Counted from the first letter of the stretch, positions 25,863-35,318 are shown. The stretch is 64,000 nt of DNA from [Eubacterium] siraeum (GCA_025150425.1 CP102281.1:496001-560000); one strand, 5' to 3'. Notes: a model not told the origin generated them from the letters alone. Numbers and translations are program-made.

Positions 25863-26948
25863 ATGTCAAACAGATTATTTCAGGGCGTAGTTCATCAGAT
25901 GAGAGATACTATCGGTCGTGTTATCGGTGTTATCGATGAAAACAGTACGATAGTCGCTTGCAGTGAGCTTTCCAGGATAGGAACAAACAGCGACTTCTTT
26001 ACAATTGAGCTTGGTGACTCACATGATGTGTTCATCCGTGACGGCTATACATACAAGCCCTTCGGCGTTCATGTAAAGCCCGATTATGCGGTATTCATCG
26101 AAGGTACGGACGATCAGGCGGCAAAGTATGCGTCTATCCTTGCTATCTCACTGTCAAGCATCAAGCAGTACTATGACGAGAAATATGACAGAAACAACTT
26201 CGTGAAGAATATTATCCTTGATAATGTTCTTCCCGGCGATATAACGCTCAAGGCAAGAGAGCTTCACTTCAATGCGGATATAAGCCGTGTTGTATTCCTT
26301 ATAAGTATCGTTTCCGCAAACGAGGTTTCGGCTTATGACGTAATACAGAACCTGTTCCCCGATAAGAACAAGGACTTCGTGTTCAATATCACAGAAACCG
26401 AAATCGTTCTTGTTAAGGAAATAAAGGCAGGCATAGACAACAAGGACCTCGAAAAGCTCGCACGCTCCATCTCGGATACGCTTTCGGGCGAGTTCTTCAC
26501 AAAGGTAAACGTAGGTATCGGTACTCCCGTTACAGGCATAAAGGATCTTGCCCGTTCCTTCAAGGAAGCACAGATAGCTATTGAGGTAGGTAAGGTGTTC
26601 GATACGGACAAGACTATCGTAAGCTACGATAACCTCGGTATCGCCCGTCTTATTTATCACCTGCCCACGACCCTGTGCGAAACATTCCTGAAGGAAGTTT
26701 TCAAGAAGGGTTCAATAGAGTCGCTTGACCACGAAACGTTATTCACGATACAGAGATTCTTCGAGAATAACCTCAACGTTTCCGAAACGTCAAGAAAGCT
26801 CTTTGTACACAGAAATACACTGGTTTACAGACTGGATAAGATAAAGAAACTCACAGGTCTTGATTTAAGAGAGTTCGATCACGCTATCATCTTCAAGATC
26901 GCTCTTATGGTCAAGAAATACCTTGCCGCAGATCCCGTCAAATTCTAA
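25863..26948 (+). CDS. CdaR/PucR-family transcriptional regulator
   Basis: 361 residues, ATG behind AGAGGTAAG. N-terminal putative ligand domain (about 1-115), a middle domain (about 125-270) of the GGDEF-like type found in CdaR, and a C-terminal PucR-type helix-turn-helix at about 300-352 with NVSETSRKLFVHRNTLVYRLDKI. CdaR relatives sense sugar acids or other small molecules, but nothing here reveals the ligand. It stands alone upstream of the cell-division genes. Confidence 0.8.
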   Translation: MSNRLFQGVVHQMRDTIGRVIGVIDENSTIVACSELSRIGTNSDFFTIELGDSHDVFIRDGYTYKPFGVHVKPDYAVFIEGTDDQAAKYASILAISLSSIKQYYDEKYDRNNFVKNIILDNVLPGDITLKARELHFNADISRVVFLISIVSANEVSAYDVIQNLFPDKNKDFVFNITETEIVLVKEIKAGIDNKDLEKLARSISDTLSGEFFTKVNVGIGTPVTGIKDLARSFKEAQIAIEVGKVFDTDKTIVSYDNLGIARLIYHLPTTLCETFLKEVFKKGSIESLDHETLFTIQRFFENNLNVSETSRKLFVHRNTLVYRLDKIKKLTGLDLREFDHAIIFKIALMVKKYLAADPVKF

Positions 26949-26959
26949 TGCGGCGGGTC

Positions 26960-27226
26960 GCCGCAGACTGTTCCGACCTTTTGAAACGTTGCTTTTATGC
27001 GTAACACGCTGAAACGGTCGGGAATAAACGGCGGTGCAAGGCACAAAGCAAGGCGGCAGTGCCGCAGACAATTCCGACCTTTTGAAACGTTACATTTATG
27101 TGTAACACGGTGAAACGGTCGGGAATAAACGTTGGCAAAAGCACTATGCTTAAAGTGCCGCAGACAATTCCGACCTTTTGAAACGTTATTTATATTCGTA
27201 ACGCAGTTAAACGGTCGGGAAATAAT
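26960..27226 (+). repeat. Three tandem imperfect hairpin repeats, about 70 bp each
   Basis: Units at 26960-27030, 27061-27131 and 27157-27226. Each begins GCCGCAGAC, contains TTCCGACC ... GGTCGGGAA arms, and an inner arm pair that changes between copies while remaining mostly paired (GTTGC/GTAAC, GTTAC/GTAAC). This preserved pairing suggests a selected RNA or DNA structure. It begins about 10 bp after the stop of the regulator gene. No coding potential. Terminators, a small RNA array or a protein-binding repeat are possible. Confidence 0.6.
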
Positions 27227-27248
27227 GTCAAATTTAATAATACCGGAC

Positions 27249-27284
27249 TATTCAGACAGATACTTGATTGTGCTTGTCTGAATA
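27249..27284 (+). terminator. Possible terminator hairpin before ftsE
   Basis: Perfect 10-bp stem TATTCAGACA with TGTCTGAATA and a 16-nt loop; the following T-run is short. The remaining bases to 27515 hold only a GCCGT/ACGGC hairpin and no clear gene. Confidence 0.4.
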
Positions 27285-27515
27285 TTTGGTGTAAGAGTGT
27301 CATTGCAAAGCTGCGGATTATCGGCAATATCGGCCGTATATGAGGAGAGAAAAGTTGAATTACTCCACCATACTTTTGATCGTTGAAAAATAAGTGTCTG
27401 AAAAGTATTGTGGGTGCAGAAGGGGATAGCATTGTGATTCCCCCGGTTACGCCATAACCGGACTGCATCGCTGTGTGCCGTTATTGCACGGCAGGTATCA
27501 GGAAGGAATGGTAAA

Positions 27516-28208
27516 ATGGTTGAATTAAAGAACGTTGACGTTCATTTCAAGGACGGAGGCGGAGTTGACGCTCTTAACGGTGTCAATCTCAGAATAGAGG
27601 ACGGCGAATTTGTATTTATAGTCGGTGACAGCGGTGCCGGAAAATCGACATTGCTCAAACTGCTGACAAGAGAGATAGCGCCGACATCGGGCAGGGTATT
27701 CGTAAACGGATATAATCTTGCCAAGATAAAGAATAAGAAGATCCCGTATTTCAGACGTTCCATAGGAATGATATTTCAGGATTTCCGTCTGATACCGGAT
27801 CTGAATGTTTATGACAATGTGGCTTTTGTACTGCGTGTTACAAACAAATCCAAAAAGACGATAAGACACAGGGTGCCTTATGTTCTGAATCTGGTCAAGC
27901 TGGCAGACAGGGCAAAATCCTACCCTGAGAAGCTGTCGGGCGGTGAAAAGCAGAGAGTTGCGATAGCAAGAGCCTTTGCGAGCGATCCTAAGCTTATCAT
28001 AGCAGACGAGCCTACGGCAAACATCGACCCGGCTTTATCCTATGATATAGTAAAGCTGCTCAAGGAGATAAACAAGTGCGGTACTACCGTAATAATGGTT
28101 ACTCACGAGCATAGCCTTGTCGAATATTTCGGCGGAAGAATCGTCAGCCTGAAAAACGGCGAAGTTATTTTCGACGAATATGTGGAAGGTGAGGCGCAGG
28201 ATGAATAA
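27516..28208 (+). CDS. ftsE: Cell division ATPase FtsE
   Basis: 230 residues behind GGAAGGAA. Walker A GDSGAGKSTLL near 37-47, Q-loop FQDFRLI, signature LSGGEKQRVAIARA near 138, Walker B LIIADEPTANID, switch His in MVTHEH. FtsE pairs with FtsX to switch on peptidoglycan hydrolysis at the septum or sidewall through an extracytoplasmic coiled-coil partner. All three genes are present here in that order. Confidence 0.95.
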   Translation: MVELKNVDVHFKDGGGVDALNGVNLRIEDGEFVFIVGDSGAGKSTLLKLLTREIAPTSGRVFVNGYNLAKIKNKKIPYFRRSIGMIFQDFRLIPDLNVYDNVAFVLRVTNKSKKTIRHRVPYVLNLVKLADRAKSYPEKLSGGEKQRVAIARAFASDPKLIIADEPTANIDPALSYDIVKLLKEINKCGTTVIMVTHEHSLVEYFGGRIVSLKNGEVIFDEYVEGEAQDE

Positions 28209-29088
28209 TTTAAGCTATTTGATAAAGCAGGGCATAAGATCGGTATGGAAGAACCGCTTCATGTCATTTGCCAGCCTCTGCATTATGACTGTCAGCCTTA
28301 TTCTGGTCGGAATGTCGGCTATAGTGATGCTTGATTGCGGAATAATACTCGACAACGTTTCGGACAAGAACGAGATAAGCGTTTATCTTAGTGATGACGC
28401 AGATATAAAGCATATAGGCGAGGTGCTTAAAAGCAACACGCTGACGGAAAAGGTGGATTTCGTTTCCGCCGAAGAAGGACTTAAGAAGATGATCGAGCAG
28501 TACAGCGAGCAGAAGGAGCTGTTCCAGAATCTTCCGTATAATCCCGTTCCTGCGACCTATATGGTAACTATAAACGACCTTGATAAGATAAGCACTGCCG
28601 TTCAGCAGTTCAAGGCGATAGACGGCGTTTACAAGGTGAATGCGCCTATGGATTTTGCCGGATTTATCAAGGATCTGAGAACGACGTTTACAATTATCGG
28701 AATAGTGCTTATAGTGGCGCTCGGTACGGTAAGTGTTATAATAATCTCGAATACAACAAGGCTCAGCGTTTTCTCAAGACGCAAGGAAATAGCGATAATG
28801 AGAATAGTCGGAGCGACAAATTCCTTTATAAAGACACCGTTTTTTGTGGAGGGATTGTTTATCGGACTTCTTTCGGGACTGCTTTCGTGGTTTGTGACAA
28901 AGCTCGTTTATGAGAATCTGTACAATCTGTTTACGCAGAACCTCGGAATGTGGAATGCGCTCGGAATGGGCGACATACTGCAGTTCTCGGAAATCGGCTG
29001 GTATGTACTGGCGGCTTGCTGCAGTGCGGGCGCACTGCTCGGAGCTATCGGCACGGTACTCAGCACAGGCAAATACCTTAAGGTATAA
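28201..29088 (+). CDS. ftsX: Cell division protein FtsX
   Basis: 295 residues from the ATG at 28201, overlapping the ftsE stop by 8 bp. One membrane helix at about 22-45, an extracytoplasmic domain of about 120 residues that would contact the hydrolase partner, and three C-terminal helices at about 168-190, 215-240 and 260-285. Full length for FtsX. It links FtsE ATP hydrolysis to the EnvC/PcsB-like protein encoded next. Confidence 0.95.
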   Translation: MNNLSYLIKQGIRSVWKNRFMSFASLCIMTVSLILVGMSAIVMLDCGIILDNVSDKNEISVYLSDDADIKHIGEVLKSNTLTEKVDFVSAEEGLKKMIEQYSEQKELFQNLPYNPVPATYMVTINDLDKISTAVQQFKAIDGVYKVNAPMDFAGFIKDLRTTFTIIGIVLIVALGTVSVIIISNTTRLSVFSRRKEIAIMRIVGATNSFIKTPFFVEGLFIGLLSGLLSWFVTKLVYENLYNLFTQNLGMWNALGMGDILQFSEIGWYVLAACCSAGALLGAIGTVLSTGKYLKV

Positions 29089-29105
29089 CGGCGAAAGGAT
29101 ATAAG

Positions 29106-30413
29106 ATGAAGCTGAAAAAAATTCTGCACTCTCTGACCTCGTTCGTCACAATATTTGCATTGACATCGGGTATAATCATAACGTATGCTCCGGCAGGTGC
29201 GGAGGATCTTACTGTTGACGATATAAAGGACAGAATAGAGCAGATAAAACAGGACAACGCTCAAAGACGTGATGAAATAGACCGTATCGAAGGCGATATA
29301 ACCGATAAGCAGGAAAACCTCGACAAAGCTGCCGGTCTGCTGAACGAGCAGAAGGAGCTTGTTGACTACTACTACAATCTTGTTTATTACAAAAATCAGG
29401 ATATAAGCACTCTGCAGGGCAACATAGACACGCTCACAGACGAGATAGCGCAAAAGGACAAGGCTATAGCAAAAGCCGAGGCCGACATTGCCGAGCTTGA
29501 CAAGGAGAACAAGCAGAACCTTGAAAAGTTTGCGCAGATAGTAAGGACAATGTACACGACCGGCTCAGCGGATATGTTCGGGGTACTGGCAGGCTCTGCC
29601 GATTTCTACGACCTTATGATAAGCAGTGAGGTCGTTGGAAAAATAAGCGAGCAGAATCTTCAGTTCATGAACGAACTTACCGCAGATATGAAGAAGCTGG
29701 ATTCGGACAAGAAGCTGCTTGAAACCGACAAGAAGGATCTTGAGGGCAAGAAGACCGAGCTTGATACGCAAATGACAAAGCTGCTCAGTGAAAAGGAGGA
29801 GCTTGACGGTCTTGTAACGGATGCCGAAAGTGCAAAAAGCACATACGAGTCCGATTACAACAAGTATTCGGCGGCAGTAAGCGAGCTTGAGGATCAGAAG
29901 AGCAATCTGCAGTATCTGATAAACGTAAGCGAGGCTGATATTGAAGCGTATGAAGAACAGATAAAAGAAATCATAAAGCAGCAGACCAATCCCGACAAGG
30001 AATATCAGGAGGGCGAGTGGTACTGGCCTGTTCCGGGACGCTCGTACATATCCTGTAACTTCGGCTGGGACGCTGATTTCCAGAGAACACACAAGGGCAT
30101 TGATATAGGTGATGCCGGTATTTACGGCGACAGCGTTCTTGCCTCAAAGGCAGGCACTGTAATAGTTGCCGAAACAAGCTACATACCCGGCTACAGCTAC
30201 GGAATGTATGTCGTTGTCGATCACGGCGGCGGATATACCACGACCTACGCACATCTCAGTGATGTGTATGTATATGTCGGTCAGGAGGTAGCACAGGGCG
30301 AATCGCTCGGTGCTGTCGGCAGTACGGGATATTCGACAGGTCCTCATCTCCACTTCGAGATAAGACTTAACGGCGAACCCGAAAATCCGTTCAATTATGT
30401 TACTATGGCATAA
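29106..30413 (+). CDS. EnvC/PcsB-like coiled-coil M23 peptidase
   Basis: 435 residues behind AAAGGATA. Signal peptide at 1-34 ending near PAGAE, then long coiled coils at about 38-120 and 180-295 rich in Lys, Glu and Asp heptads, and a C-terminal M23 domain at about 305-432. Zinc ligands are intact: HKGIDIG and HLHFE. In Gram-positive bacteria an exported coiled-coil hydrolase is activated by FtsEX, as with PcsB or CwlO, and the gene order here supports that. It is probably an active enzyme rather than only an activator, because the ligands are present. Confidence 0.9.
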   Translation: MKLKKILHSLTSFVTIFALTSGIIITYAPAGAEDLTVDDIKDRIEQIKQDNAQRRDEIDRIEGDITDKQENLDKAAGLLNEQKELVDYYYNLVYYKNQDISTLQGNIDTLTDEIAQKDKAIAKAEADIAELDKENKQNLEKFAQIVRTMYTTGSADMFGVLAGSADFYDLMISSEVVGKISEQNLQFMNELTADMKKLDSDKKLLETDKKDLEGKKTELDTQMTKLLSEKEELDGLVTDAESAKSTYESDYNKYSAAVSELEDQKSNLQYLINVSEADIEAYEEQIKEIIKQQTNPDKEYQEGEWYWPVPGRSYISCNFGWDADFQRTHKGIDIGDAGIYGDSVLASKAGTVIVAETSYIPGYSYGMYVVVDHGGGYTTTYAHLSDVYVYVGQEVAQGESLGAVGSTGYSTGPHLHFEIRLNGEPENPFNYVTMA

Positions 30414-30463
30414 ACGGCATAAAGAAATTACAGACAAACGAACAAGGAAAGGGTGAATCCCGA

Positions 30464-31654
30464 ATGAATAAAAAAGTATCGCTTGGTGTTATGATAAGTC
30501 TTATAGCCGTAGCGTGTGCTATTACATTTGTACTGACTATGACGGTATCGCTGAATATGTACAACTCAATGGTAGCGGGTATACAGGAACGGGAAACCAT
30601 CAACGCAAAGATAAAGGAAATAGATACATTTGTCCGCAGTTCATCGATATATAAGCCTAACGAAAACACTCTGATAACGGGTATCGCAAACGGCTATATC
30701 AGCGGAACGAGCGACAAATACGCAAAATATTACACGGCAGATGAGTATTACAAGCTGCAGCAGCTACAAAGCGGCGTGATTATCGGAACGGGAATCGAAA
30801 CCGTTGTAAATGGCGATTATCTTGAGGTCACGAACGTTTATGAAGGCTCATCGGCTGAGGTCGAAGAAATAACCAAGGGCTGTACTATAACGGCGATCGG
30901 CGGAAAGAGCATACTTGAGATAGGTGCCGAGCAGGCGCAGGCTCAGCTTGACGGCGAGGAGGGCACGAAGCTCTCGGTTACTTACAGCACCCCCGACGGT
31001 GTTGAAAAGACGGTAACTCTTGTAAGACAGAGCATAAAGCTGACATCGGTAAAGGGTACGCTTATAGACGGTTACGCCTATATCAAGATATACACCTTCA
31101 ACGAAACCACAGACGAACGTTTCATACAGCTTATAGACGAGTATGAGGCACAGTCGGTTCTCGGATATGTATTTGATGTGAGAGATGTGTCCGACGGTAT
31201 CACAGAACCTGTGAGGGCAATGCTGAACCGTGTGCTTCCTAAGGCGCAGATAGCAATTCAGGTCGACGCAAACGGCAGGGACACGAGCTTTATAGAAACA
31301 GACGGAAATCAGTTTGTAAGTAAACCCGTAACGGTGCTTACAAACGGAAACACCGCCTGCCTTGCAGAGATATTTGCAATAGGTCTGCGTGACTTCGCAA
31401 AGGCGTCTGTAGTCGGATCGTCAACAGCGGGAAAGTCACAGCTTCAGACAACGCAAAGCTTCAAGGACGGAAGTGCGGTTTCGATTTCTACCGCAAATAT
31501 AGTGCCTGTCGAATCCGATGATTTTGAAAATACAGGAATAAAGCCCGACTACACAGTCGATATTACCGCACAGCAGGCAGAGCAGATAAAGTTTGCAGAC
31601 AAGAAAAGCGACGTGCAGCTTCAGAAAGCACTTGAGATAGTGGCTACAGAATAA
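30464..31654 (+). CDS. S41-family PDZ protease with Cys at the catalytic Ser position
   Basis: 396 residues, ATG behind AAAGGGTGAA. Signal anchor at about 6-28, PDZ domain at about 95-190 (GVIIGTGIETVVNGDYLEV), S41 domain at about 200-385. In CtpA/Prc enzymes the nucleophile lies in the motif TASASEI; here the segment is TACLAEI, with Cys299 (codon TGC at 31358-31360) in its place. The general-base Lys324 (TAGKSQ) is kept at the usual 25-residue spacing. It may be a Cys-nucleophile enzyme or an inactive homologue. It follows ftsEX and the hydrolase in the same orientation. Confidence 0.85.
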   Translation: MNKKVSLGVMISLIAVACAITFVLTMTVSLNMYNSMVAGIQERETINAKIKEIDTFVRSSSIYKPNENTLITGIANGYISGTSDKYAKYYTADEYYKLQQLQSGVIIGTGIETVVNGDYLEVTNVYEGSSAEVEEITKGCTITAIGGKSILEIGAEQAQAQLDGEEGTKLSVTYSTPDGVEKTVTLVRQSIKLTSVKGTLIDGYAYIKIYTFNETTDERFIQLIDEYEAQSVLGYVFDVRDVSDGITEPVRAMLNRVLPKAQIAIQVDANGRDTSFIETDGNQFVSKPVTVLTNGNTACLAEIFAIGLRDFAKASVVGSSTAGKSQLQTTQSFKDGSAVSISTANIVPVESDDFENTGIKPDYTVDITAQQAEQIKFADKKSDVQLQKALEIVATE

Positions 31655-31716
31655 GGATATTAATGGCGGAAAACTCCGCCCGCATCATATAAAAATAATT
31701 ATGGAGGTCATTTACA

Positions 31717-32187
31717 ATGGCAACACAGACAACTTTAACATCGCAAGGTCTTAAGGATCTCGAAGAAAGACTAGAACACTTAAAATCGGTCACAAGAAAA
31801 GAAATAGCTGAAAAAATCAAGGTAGCTCTTTCATTCGGTGACTTATCCGAGAACTCGGAGTACGATGAAGCTAAAAACGAACAGGGTATCGTTGAGGCCG
31901 AAATCGCAGAGATTGAAGCTACTCTCAAAAACGCAAAGGTGGTTGACGAGGACGAGCTTTCTACAGAGCACGTTAACATCGGTAACACGGTAGTTATCGA
32001 GGACGAGAGCGGAAAGAAAATCAAGTTCTTCTTAGTAGGTTCAAAGGAAGTTGATATGAAGGCTATGAAGATTTCCGACGAGTCACCTATCGGCAAGGCG
32101 TGCATTGGCAGGAAACTCGGTGAGGAAGTATCGGTTGAAGCTCCCGCAGGAGTAAAGAAGTACAAGATAGTAGAAATAGACAAGTAA
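31717..32187 (+). CDS. greA: Transcription elongation factor GreA
   Basis: 156 residues, standard size. N-terminal antiparallel coiled coil with LGDLSENSEYDEAK-type tip (here FGDLSENSEYDEAK) carrying the two acidic residues that act in RNA polymerase's secondary channel, then the FKBP-like C-terminal domain ending GVKKYKIVEI. It rescues backtracked polymerase. Start follows TATGGAGGTCA. Directly upstream of lysS, a common order in Firmicutes. Confidence 0.95.
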   Translation: MATQTTLTSQGLKDLEERLEHLKSVTRKEIAEKIKVALSFGDLSENSEYDEAKNEQGIVEAEIAEIEATLKNAKVVDEDELSTEHVNIGNTVVIEDESGKKIKFFLVGSKEVDMKAMKISDESPIGKACIGRKLGEEVSVEAPAGVKKYKIVEIDK

Positions 32188-32208
32188 ACTGAGAGGAAAC
32201 AAAAAATA

Positions 32209-33720
32209 ATGGAAAACAACAACGCAGAGCAGGTTGAGCTTACCGAAGAAGAACTTCTGGCACAGCTTGACGAACAGCACCGCATAAGAATAGAAAAGTT
32301 GAACGATTTAAAGGCAAACGGCAAGAACCCTTATGAAATCACAAAGTTTGATTTCACTCACAAGGCTCAGCAGATAAGAGATAACTTTGAGGAGCTTGAA
32401 GAAAAGGATGTAATGATTGCCGGCCGTATCACAAGCTGGCGTGATATGGGCAAGGCCAACTTTATTGATATCCGTGATGACAGCGGAAGAATGCAGGTTT
32501 ATGTCCGCATTGACGATATAGGCGAGGATAACTTCAAGGAATTCAAGAAGTGGGATCTCGGTGATATTGTAGGCGTGAGCGGTTTTGTATTCAAGACAAG
32601 ACGAGGAGAGATAAGCGTACACGCAAAGTCGATAAAGCTCCTTTCAAAGTCGCTTTTGCCCCTGCCTGAAAAGTGGCACGGACTGAAGGATAAGGAAGAG
32701 CGTTACAGAAAGCGTTATCTTGACCTTATCGCAAACCCCGAAATCAAGGATACCTTCGTCAAGCGTTCAATGATACTGCGTGAGATACGCAGCTTCCTTG
32801 ACAGCAAGGGTTATCTTGAGGTTGACACACCCGTACTGCACACGCTTGAGATCGGTGCGGCTGCAAGACCCTTCGTAACACACCACAACGCTCTTGACAT
32901 TGATATGTATCTGCGTATCGAAACGGAGCTTTACTTAAAGCGTCTTATCGTTGGCGGATTTGACAGGGTATATGAAGTAGGCCGTATCTTCAGAAACGAG
33001 GGTATGGACGCAACTCACAACCCCGAATTTACATCGATAGAAATGTACCAGGCATACACAGACTACTACGGCATGATGGATCTGATAGAAGAAATGTACC
33101 GTACAGTAGCACTCAAGGTTTGCGGCACGGATACAGTTCCTTATCAGGGCAAGGAAATTGAAATCGGCAAGCCCTGGAAGCGTATGACTATGAAGGAAGC
33201 CGTAAAGGAATACACAGGTCTTGACTATGACAGCTGGACAAGTGATGCCGACGCAGTAGCTCAGGCTAAGACAAAGCACGCAGAGATTGCCGACACAGCC
33301 ACAAAGGGCGAAGTGCTTATCGAGCTGTTCGAGGAATTTGTAGAGGAAAAGCTGATTCAGCCTACTATCATCTATGATTATCCTGTAGAAAATTCGCCTC
33401 TTGCAAAGAGAAAGCCCACCGACCCCGCATTCACAGAGCGTTTTGAATACTTCATCAATGCGTGCGAATTCGGCAACGCATTCTCAGAGCTTAACGACCC
33501 CATCGACCAGCGTGAGCGTTTCACAAAGCAGGTTATGGAGAAGAGAAAGCAGGGCGCAAACGCTCAGATAGACGAGGACTTCTTAACAGCACTCGAATAC
33601 GGCTTACCCCCAACGGGCGGTCTTGGTATGGGCCTTGACAGATTTGTAATGCTGCTTACAGATAGTGCAAGCATAAGAGATGTACTGCTGTTCCCGACGA
33701 TGAAGCCCCTCTCGGACTAA
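32209..33720 (+). CDS. lysS: Lysyl-tRNA synthetase, class II
   Basis: 503 residues. N-terminal OB-fold anticodon domain (about 60-150), then class II core with motif 2 GRIFRNEGMDATHNPEFTS and motif 3 GLGMGLDRFVMLL. The last residues (FPTMKPLSD) are probably supplied by an integrated element: the sequence TCCCGACGATGAAGCC near the end recurs at 49427-49442, where it is followed by an alternative lysS-like ending. The enzyme remains full length, so integration restored the gene. Confidence 0.95.
   Translation: MENNNAEQVELTEEELLAQLDEQHRIRIEKLNDLKANGKNPYEITKFDFTHKAQQIRDNFEELEEKDVMIAGRITSWRDMGKANFIDIRDDSGRMQVYVRIDDIGEDNFKEFKKWDLGDIVGVSGFVFKTRRGEISVHAKSIKLLSKSLLPLPEKWHGLKDKEERYRKRYLDLIANPEIKDTFVKRSMILREIRSFLDSKGYLEVDTPVLHTLEIGAAARPFVTHHNALDIDMYLRIETELYLKRLIVGGFDRVYEVGRIFRNEGMDATHNPEFTSIEMYQAYTDYYGMMDLIEEMYRTVALKVCGTDTVPYQGKEIEIGKPWKRMTMKEAVKEYTGLDYDSWTSDADAVAQAKTKHAEIADTATKGEVLIELFEEFVEEKLIQPTIIYDYPVENSPLAKRKPTDPAFTERFEYFINACEFGNAFSELNDPIDQRERFTKQVMEKRKQGANAQIDEDFLTALEYGLPPTGGLGMGLDRFVMLLTDSASIRDVLLFPTMKPLSD
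33692..33707 (+). other. attL of the lysS-integrated element (16-bp direct repeat)
   Basis: TCCCGACGATGAAGCC lies inside the last codons of lysS and is repeated exactly at 49427-49442. The repeat encloses 15.7 kb with an integrase next to the far end. Same-gene 3' ends are common targets for tyrosine integrases. Confidence 0.75.
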
Positions 33721-33792
33721 AAACCCACAAAAATCAGGTTTTGACAGCGTTTGCAGCGTTTTGTTAATCCAAAAATGAAGCACGTCAGAGGG

Positions 33793-33862
33793 TTTACGAC
33801 AAATTTACGACAAATGACTTTTTGAGCATCACTCGTCTTTTACGACAAATGTGTGTCGTAAA
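33793..33862 (+). repeat. Probable integrase arm-type binding sites, left end
   Basis: TTTACGACAAAT occurs at 33793-33804, 33804-33815 and 33839-33850, with a partial inverted copy (GTCGTAAA) at 33855-33862. The same 12-mer is at 49301-49312 near the right end. In addition TTTGTTAATCCAAA near 33762 is matched by the inverted TTTGGATTAACAAA near 49367. Repeats of this kind near both ends suit integrase arm binding. Confidence 0.55.
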
Positions 33863-34173
33863 TCACGAGAATCGTAAATTGTTAATCCAGTGGCTTCATT
33901 GCAACGGCTACATTGTAAATTGAACAAAAAAGCCTTGTAAACTCGGCATTTAACGATGTTTACGACAGGACCTCGGACTGTATAGTTCGGGGTTCTTTTT
34001 TTGCATATTTGAAGCCGGCAACGTTTAAGGATATACAGTAATCGAAAGGAGGGACTACAAACGTTGATGAAGTCATCTTAAGGCTGATGAAAGCAAAGAA
34101 AAAGGCTTTCATAGTGCGTACTGTTTCGTAGTCATTTCCTTTTCAAAAAATGAAATATAGAGCTATATAAGCA

Positions 34174-34214
34174 AGCCGCTTATTCCTTTATCGGGATAGG
34201 CGGCGTTTTTATTT
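34174..34214 (+). terminator. Intrinsic terminator inside the element's left end
   Basis: GCCGCTTATTCC pairs with GGGATAGGCGGC across a short loop, followed by GTTTTTATTTTT. The flanking stretch 33863-34340 otherwise shows no gene; a short AAAGGAGGG site near 34045 has no lasting frame behind it. Confidence 0.6.
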
Positions 34215-34379
34215 TTCCGACACAAAAAAATTTTCAAACTTTTTTTTAAAAACACCCGATAATTTGACCTCTCCCAGTCCGAACAAGTGAAAGGGTTATT
34301 TCTTAACTCCGATTAGGAGCAACTCTTTCGCTGTTCCTTGACAACTGAATATATAGGCACATCGGACTTTAGTTCTGAT

Positions 34380-34680
34380 GATGAGCCACCTTATCGGGTA
34401 CGCCAAGACCTCTGATAATAGAGAGAGCGGGAATCCCCGGTAAAAGTGTCAGGCTGCACCTGACACGGCGATGACAGTCAGAATGATAATGATACTTCTC
34501 TACGAGCTGGCGGAGAACCCGGCAGAGGTGAAATTCCTATGACACGGTTTCGCAAACCGTGACCGATGTGCTTCCCACACAAAGCAACAGCTTTACGCAG
34601 GGGGTGTTGAAAACAAATACTGCGTTGATACATAGCCGTCTAAACACAGTCGGCTATAAATCTATGAAAAGGAGGAAAGC
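34380..34680 (+). other. Structured leader upstream of parA
   Basis: No open frame, but three clear hairpins: GTGTCAGG/CCTGACAC (34446-34466), CACGGTTT/AAACCGTG (34543-34561), and ATAGCCG/CGGCTAT near 34633-34657. A TTGACA lies upstream near 34339. Long leaders of this kind precede parA in Tn1549-like conjugative elements, as I recall; function unknown. It ends with GGAGGAAAGCC before parA. Confidence 0.45.
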
Positions 34681-34682
34681 CA

Positions 34683-35177
34683 ATGCCTAACTGTAAAACC
34701 ATTGCAATCTGCAATCAGAAGGGCGGCACAGGCAAAACGACCACAGCGGTGAATTTAGGTATCGGCCTTGCAAGGCAAGGTAAAAAGGTACTCCTAGTAG
34801 ACGCCGATACACAGGGGTGCGGGTCTCCTGTGGAGACCTCACAAGCTTTTGCTTGTGAAGCACCGACCGAGCCGACAGGCGAGACCCTCACGACCTGTCT
34901 CGGGTGGAAAGATAATGACAGCTTACCTGCTACCATTACCACTAAGTTATCCGAGATAATGCGTGAAGAAAACGGAAACCCGCATTTCGGTATTCTGCAT
35001 CACGAGGAAAATGTTGATTTGCTTCCGGCAAACCTTGAACTGTCCGCTATGGAAGTGATGCTGGTAACGACTATGAGCCGCGAAACGGTTATGAGAACCT
35101 ATCTTAACAAGGTGAAAGATGATTATGAATATAGAAAACCAAAGGAGGGTGAGCCTAATGCTATTGATTTATTATAA
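34683..35177 (+). pseudogene. parA/soj of a conjugative element, truncated and with an insertion
   Basis: 164 codons versus about 260-275 in intact ParA. The deviant Walker A ([17 protein letters not shown]) and the start of Walker A' (LLVDAD) are present. After VDADTQG an in-frame insert of about 21 residues carries a branched palindrome (two hairpins inside GGTGC/GCACC, 34816-34864), after which normal ParA sequence (TTCLGW) resumes. Homology ends near residue 150 (VKDDYEY) and an unrelated tail, [14 protein letters not shown], runs to the stop. It is probably not functional. Confidence 0.75.
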
Positions 35178-35318
35178 TTTCAAAACAAACTTCATAAAAA
35201 CGAATCCTATTGTGTTTGATCTTATACAAATAATGATTTGATTATACAGCTCTGGCGACGATGCTCGGATAAATCTTGATGTTTTTTGTACGTTATTAAA
35301 AAATTTTTTGCGATTTAC

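Noticed and set aside
26960-27226. CRISPR array
   Set aside because: Only three imperfect 70-bp units, no unique spacers of even length and no cas genes in the window.
33721-34340. Small protein genes in the left end of the lysS element
   Set aside because: A ribosome-site-like AAAGGAGGG is present, but no frame of useful length follows; arm sites and a terminator explain the sequence better.
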